Source: SVEL01 sp045126475
GTDB taxonomy: Bacteria > Bacillota > Clostridia > Lachnospirales > Lachnospiraceae
Assembly: GCA_045126475.1 (NCBI GenBank)
Contig: JBGVOL010000117.1
Span: 1-35,783 of the forward strand
Reading direction: 5' to 3'
Length of the DNA stretch: 35,783 bases
Shown: positions 30,474 to 35,783 of the stretch, piece by piece
How positions within the stretch are numbered: the first letter of the stretch is position 1
Layout of the letters: each line of letters starts with the position of its first letter
Position numbers and translations under genes: made by a program
The notes under the pieces: generated by a model
The model's input: the letters and a program-made list of their open reading frames with translations, nothing else
The model's database searches: none
What the model was told of the DNA's origin: nothing

Positions 30474-31769
30474 GTGTACAGGGAAATATTGAATCAGCTT
30501 TCGGATTGGAAGGATAAAGAATGGAATGAGAGAAAGGTATTGCTTTTTGCCGGAGCGAGAGGTGTGGGAAAAAGCTATACATTGAGAGATTTTGGCGCGG
30601 GATTTTTTACAAATACATGCATATTTGATTTTAAAGAACAGGATTATGTGAGGTATCTGTTTGAGGATGAACTTGATAAAGAGTTAATTTTAAAGAAACT
30701 CAGTGTGTCATGCGGTGAAACATTAATCCCCGGTGAAACACTGCTTGTTTTTGAAAATGTGGATGTGTTGGATAACTGCCCGGAGATGGTTAATTTTATA
30801 TGTGATTCAATGAGAGAGTTTCATGTTGTTTTTACTCTTGTTCATGAGGAACAGAGATTTCTTGAAGAAAATGAAATAATTGTGGATAAGGTCGATGTGA
30901 TTAACATATATCCTCTGAGTTTCAGTGAATTTCTCATAGTGAATAAAGAAAACGGCCTGTGTGAGAAAATTGCCAATCAGGCAAGGATACCGTTGAGCAA
31001 AGAGGAGATGGACAGACTTGAAAGTTACTTAAAGGTTTATTTTGTGACAGGAGGGATGCCGTCAGTTGTTAAGACTTATGTGGAAACAATGAGTATGAGC
31101 CTGGTTGAGACGGAAAAGGCAAAGCTGATATTTGCCATGGAAGAAGAAATTGATGCTGTGGAGCAGGCACCTCTTAAGAATAAAATCAAGCAGGTTCTTG
31201 AGAGTATTCCGGCGCAATTGGAAAAGGAAAACAAAAAATTTCAGTATGGTGTGGTAAAACTTACTGCGCGTGCGAGAGAGTATAAAGATGCGGTAGAATG
31301 GCTTATTGATCATAAGTATGCGATACCGCTTTATAGGGTAGCAGAGCCGTATGCACCATTGAGTGACAGGAAGGATAACAAATCTTTTGAACTTTTTGTA
31401 AGTGATATAGGTATTCTTGTGTCACTTTTCGGTCTTACATTTAAGGATATTGAGGAGAACTCACCGTTTGAAATAAAAGGTGGAGCATTGCTTGAACAGT
31501 ATATTTATGGTGAACTTTTACATAATCCTAATGTCAATGATATATACTATTGGATTTCCGAGGCAACAGCACGAATCGAGTTTATTTTTCAGGACGGAGA
31601 CAGCGTTATACCGATAGAAGTTAATCTTGATTTAAATGAAAAAGCGCAGAGTTTAAAGGTTTTCAGAAATAAATACGAAGTACCGATGGCGATACGTGTA
31701 TCAAAGGATAAGATGAACATGGAGCAGGGCATGCTCACATTGCCGCTATTTTCGCTGTGGAATCTGTAG
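30474..31769 (+). CDS. AAA ATPase with DUF4143-type C-terminus
   Basis: This ~431-aa protein belongs to the AAA_14/DUF4143 family of P-loop ATPases of poorly known role. Walker A is FAGARGVGKSYTLRD (~23-37), Walker B-like LLVFENVDVLDN (~98-109). INIYPLSFSEFL (~143-154) is the family's signature, as is TGGMPSVV (~184-191). The C-terminal half carries a nuclease-like fold with LLEQYIYGEL and IPIEVNL. I favour GTG 30474 because AAGGAGG lies 9 nt upstream; ATG 30435 and TTG 30417 are in frame but lie before that site. Members are abundant in gut Firmicutes and sometimes linked to mobile DNA, but no mobile genes are adjacent. Confidence 0.85.
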   Translation: MYREILNQLSDWKDKEWNERKVLLFAGARGVGKSYTLRDFGAGFFTNTCIFDFKEQDYVRYLFEDELDKELILKKLSVSCGETLIPGETLLVFENVDVLDNCPEMVNFICDSMREFHVVFTLVHEEQRFLEENEIIVDKVDVINIYPLSFSEFLIVNKENGLCEKIANQARIPLSKEEMDRLESYLKVYFVTGGMPSVVKTYVETMSMSLVETEKAKLIFAMEEEIDAVEQAPLKNKIKQVLESIPAQLEKENKKFQYGVVKLTARAREYKDAVEWLIDHKYAIPLYRVAEPYAPLSDRKDNKSFELFVSDIGILVSLFGLTFKDIEENSPFEIKGGALLEQYIYGELLHNPNVNDIYYWISEATARIEFIFQDGDSVIPIEVNLDLNEKAQSLKVFRNKYEVPMAIRVSKDKMNMEQGMLTLPLFSLWNL

Positions 31770-31799
31770 GGACGGTTCGATACAGAGGAACCGTCCCTA
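31767..31799. repeat. Perfect 12-bp hairpin including a stop codon (REP-like)
   Basis: TAGGGACGGTTC (31767-31778) pairs perfectly with GAACCGTCCCTA (31788-31799); the first three bases are the stop codon of the ATPase gene. The GGGACGGTTC/GAACCGTCCC core is, as I recall, a recurrent intergenic palindrome in Firmicutes genomes. No T-run follows. It lies between convergent genes and may double as a terminator. Confidence 0.6.
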
Positions 31800-31805
31800 C
31801 AGTGG

Positions 31806-33167
31806 CTACCTGTTGGTTATCTCAATATACTTCTTGTGTTCGGCAACGTTCATGTATGCCGGACGGATTATCTTTCCTGCATTAATGAGTTCTTCGATAC
31901 GATGTGCACTCCAGCCGGAAATTCTTGAAATGGCAAAAATCGGTGTGTAGAGCTCTGTCGGAAGACCAAGCATACTGTACACAAATCCGCTGTAGAAGTC
32001 TACGTTGGCACTGACACCCTTATACATTTTACGCTTTGCAGCAATGACTTCAGGCGCAAGACGCTCAACAGCGGAATAAAGCGCGAATTCTTTATGCATG
32101 CCCTTTTCTTCGGAAAGACTCTCCACGAAGCTTTTGAGTATTTTTGCTCTCGGGTCGGAAAGAGAGTATACTGCATGACCCATTCCGTATATAAGACCGG
32201 CTTTATCAAATGCTTCTTTATTAAGCAACTTGTTGAGATAGTCTTTAACCTCATCATCGTCTGTCCAGTCCTTGATATTTATTTTCATATCTTCAAACAT
32301 CTGTACAACCTTAATATTGGCACCGCCGTGTTTTGGTCCCTTGAGAGAACCTAATGACGCAGCAACAGTTGAGTATGTGTCTGTTCCTGAAGACGATACC
32401 ACATGGTTTGTAAATGTTGAATTGTTACCGCCACCATGCTCAGCATGGATTACAAGGGCAATATCAAGAATCTTTGCCTCAAGAGGAGTGTATTTCTGAT
32501 CCGGGCGCAGCGAATACAAAATATTTTCCGCTGTAGAAAGATTTGGATCGGGAGTATGAATAATAAGGCTCTCCCCGTCATGGTAATGCTTATATGACCT
32601 GTATCCGTATACGGACAACAGAGGGAAGAGAGATATCAACTGAAGACTCTGACGCAAAACATTTGGTATTGATATATCATCGGCGGCCTCATCATATGAG
32701 TAAAGAGTAAGCACGCTTCGGGCAAGAGTGTTCATCATATCACGGCTTGGAGCCTTCATGATGATATCACGGACAAAACTTGTTGGAAGAGTGCGGTATT
32801 TTGCTAAAATGCCACAGAAATCAGTGAGTTCCTCCTTTGTTGGAAGTGAACCGAAAAGAAGAAGATACGTTATCTCTTCAAATCCAAATCGGTCATCCCT
32901 GATAAATCCCTGGACTAAATCATACAGGTCATAGCCTCTGTAATAAAGATGTCCTTCTGTTGGTGTTGAAACACCGTCTTTTGTAATATAAGCTTCAATT
33001 TCACCGACTTCCGTGAGACCTGTAAGGACACCATGACCATTTAGGTCACGAAGACCGCGTTTAACTTCATATTTATCATAAAGTGAAGGATCAATGGTGC
33101 TTTTCTGGCATTTTGCCGCAAGCTCAAGTATTTCCGGTGTGATTTCTGAATAATTAATATCTGACAT
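31806..33167 (-). CDS. gltA: Citrate synthase
   Basis: This is a Si-type citrate synthase, condensing acetyl-CoA and oxaloacetate to citrate. The 453-aa protein contains LVIHAEHGGGNNSTF (~237-251) and GPKHGGANIKV (first catalytic His region), GMGHAVYSLSDPRA (second His, ~317-330) and SANVDFYSGFVYSMLG (catalytic Asp, ~383). GYDLYDL and RISGWSAHRIEEL are further family marks. The N-terminal ~60 residues are longer than in the E. coli protein, as in other clostridial forms. AGGAGG lies before the ATG. No aconitase or isocitrate dehydrogenase is in the window. In these anaerobes the enzyme feeds glutamate synthesis through a partial cycle. Confidence 0.95.
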   Translation of the reverse strand: MSDINYSEITPEILELAAKCQKSTIDPSLYDKYEVKRGLRDLNGHGVLTGLTEVGEIEAYITKDGVSTPTEGHLYYRGYDLYDLVQGFIRDDRFGFEEITYLLLFGSLPTKEELTDFCGILAKYRTLPTSFVRDIIMKAPSRDMMNTLARSVLTLYSYDEAADDISIPNVLRQSLQLISLFPLLSVYGYRSYKHYHDGESLIIHTPDPNLSTAENILYSLRPDQKYTPLEAKILDIALVIHAEHGGGNNSTFTNHVVSSSGTDTYSTVAASLGSLKGPKHGGANIKVVQMFEDMKINIKDWTDDDEVKDYLNKLLNKEAFDKAGLIYGMGHAVYSLSDPRAKILKSFVESLSEEKGMHKEFALYSAVERLAPEVIAAKRKMYKGVSANVDFYSGFVYSMLGLPTELYTPIFAISRISGWSAHRIEELINAGKIIRPAYMNVAEHKKYIEITNR

Positions 33168-33203
33168 GTAAAACCTCCTATTATGAATTACTAATGTTCC
33201 GGT

Positions 33204-33231
33204 AATTGTTAAATCCCCTACTTTAACAATT
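33204..33231. promoter_or_regulatory. 10-bp inverted repeat upstream of citrate synthase
   Basis: AATTGTTAAA (33204-33213) and TTTAACAATT (33222-33231) are perfect inverted copies separated by 8 nt (TCCCCTAC), 37 nt before the citrate synthase ATG. Arrangement suits a dimeric regulator or a leader hairpin. Half-sites resemble the Rex motif but the spacing does not fit. The rest of the 33168-33440 gap is AT-rich with no clear promoter for rarA. Confidence 0.5.
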
Positions 33232-33440
33232 TAAAGAAATAGCATAGTGTTGTTAGTTTATCATGTATGAGGAATTTAGACAAGTGAAAACACAAAAAAT
33301 TCACATGACGACTGTTGTAAAAATAAGTAGGAAAATGGTACATTTTTGTGGTGAAATGTAGAAAAATATGATACAATTAAATCTGAGTGTTTTTATTTGA
33401 AATTAGGTTAAAAGAATTAGGAGTTTCGGAGGTAAGAGCA

Positions 33441-34790
33441 GTGGATTTATTTGAATACATGAGAAATAGCAGTATGGAAAAAGAATCTCCCCTTGCTTCC
33501 AGATTAAGACCTGCAACCTTAGAGGAGGTGGCAGGACAAAAGCATATTATCGGAAAAGACAAGCTTTTGTACAGAGCCATAAAGGCAGATAAGATAAGCT
33601 CAGTTATTTTTTATGGTCCTCCGGGTACCGGAAAAACCACACTTGCAAGAGTTATTGCCAATACGACAAGTGCTGATTTTAAACAGATAAATGCAACGGT
33701 TGCCAATAAGAAGGATATGGAGGAAGTTGTGGAGGCGGCAAAGGCTTCCATGGGAATGTACGGCAAAAAAACAATACTTTTTATCGATGAGATTCATCGT
33801 TTTAATAAAAGCCAGCAGGACTATCTTCTTCCGTTTGTTGAGGACGGAACACTTATTCTGATTGGGGCAACTACAGAAAATCCATATTTTGAGGTCAACG
33901 GAGCTTTGCTTTCACGTTCAATTATATTTGAACTTAAGCCCCTTGAAAAAGATGATATAAAGGAACTTATATACCGTGCGGTCAATGATGACAAGAAGGG
34001 AATGGGTTCGTACAATGCTGTGCTTGATGAAGATGCTGCGGATTTCCTGTCAGATATATGCGGCGGGGATGCCAGAATGGCATTAAATGCCATAGAACTT
34101 GGCATTTTGACAACAGAGCGCAGTGAGGACGGAAAGATACACATAACGTTGGAGGTTGCGGAGCAATGTATACAGAAGCGTGCGGCACGTTATGACAAAG
34201 ACGGTGATAATCATTATGATACCATATCGGCATTTATAAAAAGTATGAGAGGTTCAGACGTTGATGCTGCACTTTATTATCTGGCAAGAATGCTTTATGC
34301 AGGTGAGAGTGTAACGTTTATAGCAAGAAGGATAATTATATGTGCGGCAGAGGATGTTGGACTTGCCGATCCCCAGGCACTTGTGGTTGCCAATGCGGCA
34401 GCATCGGCAGTGCATAATATAGGTATGCCGGAGGCCCGGATTGTTCTGGCAGAGGCAACAGCGTATGTGGCGGCAGCTCCGAAAAGCAACGCATCATATG
34501 TTGCGCTTGATATGGCGTCTGAATATATTAAAAACAATCCTTTAGGAGCGATTCCGGCTCATTTGCAGGATGCTCATTATAAGGGGGCGGCAAAACTGGG
34601 ACATGGTCTTAATTACAAATATGCCCATGATTATAAGAATCATTATGTAAAACAGCAGTACATGCCTGACGGTATGGAAGGAGTAAAGTTTTACAATCCG
34701 ACATCCAACGGATATGAAGGCAGGATAAAGGAACATCTTGAAAGGATACGAAAGGAAGCAGAGGATACAGATGAAGGAACTGATAGATAA
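33441..34790 (+). CDS. rarA: Replication-associated recombination AAA ATPase RarA/MgsA
   Basis: RarA (MgsA) is an AAA+ ATPase that acts at stalled replication forks. The 449-aa protein has PLASRLRPATLEEVAGQKHI (~16-35), Walker A FYGPPGTGKTTLARVIA (~55-71), Walker B ILFIDEIHRFNKSQQD (~112-127), sensor 1 IGATTENPYFEVN and arginine-finger region LLSRSIIFEL. The C-terminal tetramerisation part has GNDAR-like GGDARMALNAIE and HLQDAHYKGAAKLGHG. GTG 33441 is the likely start, with GGAGG 8 nt upstream, giving MDLFEYMRN. The open frame back to 33387 is leader. It overlaps the next gene by 20 nt. Confidence 0.93.
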   Translation: MDLFEYMRNSSMEKESPLASRLRPATLEEVAGQKHIIGKDKLLYRAIKADKISSVIFYGPPGTGKTTLARVIANTTSADFKQINATVANKKDMEEVVEAAKASMGMYGKKTILFIDEIHRFNKSQQDYLLPFVEDGTLILIGATTENPYFEVNGALLSRSIIFELKPLEKDDIKELIYRAVNDDKKGMGSYNAVLDEDAADFLSDICGGDARMALNAIELGILTTERSEDGKIHITLEVAEQCIQKRAARYDKDGDNHYDTISAFIKSMRGSDVDAALYYLARMLYAGESVTFIARRIIICAAEDVGLADPQALVVANAAASAVHNIGMPEARIVLAEATAYVAAAPKSNASYVALDMASEYIKNNPLGAIPAHLQDAHYKGAAKLGHGLNYKYAHDYKNHYVKQQYMPDGMEGVKFYNPTSNGYEGRIKEHLERIRKEAEDTDEGTDR

Positions 34791-35783
34791 GCTGGCACTC
34801 GGCATAACTGAATATGATTTACCGGTTCTGGAAACATCTGTTTCTGAGATTAGGCAGACACTCAGCTCCGAAAAAGTGTATGAGGACAGCTTTACGGTAT
34901 TCTCATCAAATGATATTGAACTTAAGGGTTTTGTTTATTCCACAAATGAGAATGTAAAGATTATTGACAGACAATTTTCAGGATTAAATCAGACCATAAG
35001 GTACTCTATTGATACAGAGTTTATCAATGAAGGTGATACCGTAGAGTGTGAGATAAATATTGTAAGCAACGGTGGAGAACTGGCTATTCCGGTGAGCTTT
35101 AAGGTGGATTCGGCAAGTATTACATCAACAATAGGGGAAATTAAGAATCTGTTCCATTTTGCGAACCTTGTACAGACCAATTATGATGAAGCATTGTCTG
35201 TGTTCAAATCATCAGCTTTTGCAGGAACATTGCTTAAGGATGATTTCTGTCTTATGGCGATGTATGAGGGACTTAAGGGTTCGTCGTCTGATGAAATGGC
35301 AATGGAAGAGTTTCTTGTGTCGGCCAACAAAAAGAAACCTATAGGAATTTCGTTGTCAGCGCATGAAAAAAATTATGAAAATCTCATTGAAAACGAAGGA
35401 GATACAATCGTAATATCAAAAGATACCTGGGGATACACAGAGATTGATATAATAGTAAAAGACGATTTTATCAAGGTTGAAAAATCAAAGATTACATCAA
35501 ATGATTTTGCAGGAAGTAATTATGAACTTGAGTATCTTATTGAAACTGATAAACTCCATGCAGGCTTAAACTATGGAATGATTGAATTTGTAACAAAGAC
35601 GCAGAGAGAACGCTTTGTCATATGTGCATCGATAAATAAAGAAAAAAGCAGTAAGAGCGAAATAAGAAGACAGTACAAGGAGAGCATTAAAGTATTACTG
35701 GAAAAATATATAGATTTCCGAGTTCGCAGAATAGATATGGACAGGTGGGCAGACTGTACCCTTGATATAATTGAGAGAATGCG
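34771..35783 (+). CDS. DUF5717-like protein (5' part, cut by window end)
   Basis: The frame opens at ATG 34771 (GAGGA 5 nt upstream), inside the end of rarA, and stays open to the last base, so only the first ~337 residues are seen. The start MKELIDKLALGITEYDLPVL, the beta-rich block GFVYSTNENVKIIDRQFSGL, the helical EIKNLFHFANLVQTNYDEAL (~122-141) and the tryptophan-containing DTWGYTEIDIIVKDDFIKVE (~214-233) match what I recall of the long Lachnospiraceae proteins called DUF5717. No signal peptide or membrane helix appears in this part. Family members are usually above 1,000 residues, with unknown function. Gene overlap suggests coupling to rarA translation. Confidence 0.8.
   Translation, partial: MKELIDKLALGITEYDLPVLETSVSEIRQTLSSEKVYEDSFTVFSSNDIELKGFVYSTNENVKIIDRQFSGLNQTIRYSIDTEFINEGDTVECEINIVSNGGELAIPVSFKVDSASITSTIGEIKNLFHFANLVQTNYDEALSVFKSSAFAGTLLKDDFCLMAMYEGLKGSSSDEMAMEEFLVSANKKKPIGISLSAHEKNYENLIENEGDTIVISKDTWGYTEIDIIVKDDFIKVEKSKITSNDFAGSNYELEYLIETDKLHAGLNYGMIEFVTKTQRERFVICASINKEKSSKSEIRRQYKESIKVLLEKYIDFRVRRIDMDRWADCTLDIIERM

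Noticed and set aside
33206..33229. Rex (redox repressor) operator before citrate synthase
   Set aside because: Half-sites TTGTTAA and TTAACAA fit the clostridial Rex motif, but Rex sites have a 4-nt spacer and here it is 10 nt.

Overview
The window looks like chromosomal DNA from an anaerobic, spore-forming member of the Lachnospiraceae (Clostridia). This rests on low-GC DNA with strong AGGAGG-type ribosome sites, a sporulation sigma-G gene, type A RNase P RNA, a pyrB-pyrI pair, a classic dgt-dnaG-rpoD macromolecular synthesis cluster, and lineage-typical families of unknown function (DUF4250-like, DUF5717-like). No rRNA, tRNA, CRISPR array, complete insertion sequence or integrase is visible.

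Layout. 1-1017: a hairpin RNA or terminator, then sigG on the minus strand. 1297-8484: a plus-strand housekeeping run of deoD, dgt, dnaG, a first rpoD, trmK and a TGS-domain nucleoside kinase, followed by rnpB (8528-8896). 8941-10313: the minus-strand pyrB-pyrI operon. 10562-16171: a compact seven-gene operon encoding a divergent Tad (type IVc filament) type machine: a ParA/TadZ-like protein, a TadA-like ATPase, a fused TadB/TadC-like membrane protein and four small proteins with one N-terminal membrane segment. It ends in an 86-nt palindrome facing a minus-strand CorC/HlyC-type CBS protein. 17651-20816: dihydrofolate reductase, then a SEC-C protein, a lipid kinase and a second full-length rpoD. 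21042-24900: an accessory-looking AT-rich stretch with a tiny HTH regulator, two lipoproteins, a DUF898-like membrane protein, a MerR regulator and a 119-bp duplicated copy of the 3' end of the neighbouring ABC-F gene. 24911-26548: the ABC-F gene, preceded by a dense palindromic block. 26894-30100: a GlgX-like protein lacking its catalytic residues, TraX and a HAD phosphatase. 30116-35783: a DUF4250-like protein, an AAA/DUF4143 ATPase, citrate synthase, rarA and the start of a DUF5717-like gene cut by the window end.

The best candidates for something undescribed are: the minimal Tad-like operon; the apparently dead debranching enzyme; the two full-length primary-type sigma factors with different codon usage; and the 21-25 kb accessory stretch, where a perfect 12-bp palindrome (TGACTATAGTCA) marks both lipoprotein genes, one lipoprotein has a frame-breaking run of ten A right after its natural start, and a copied gene end marks a past recombination.
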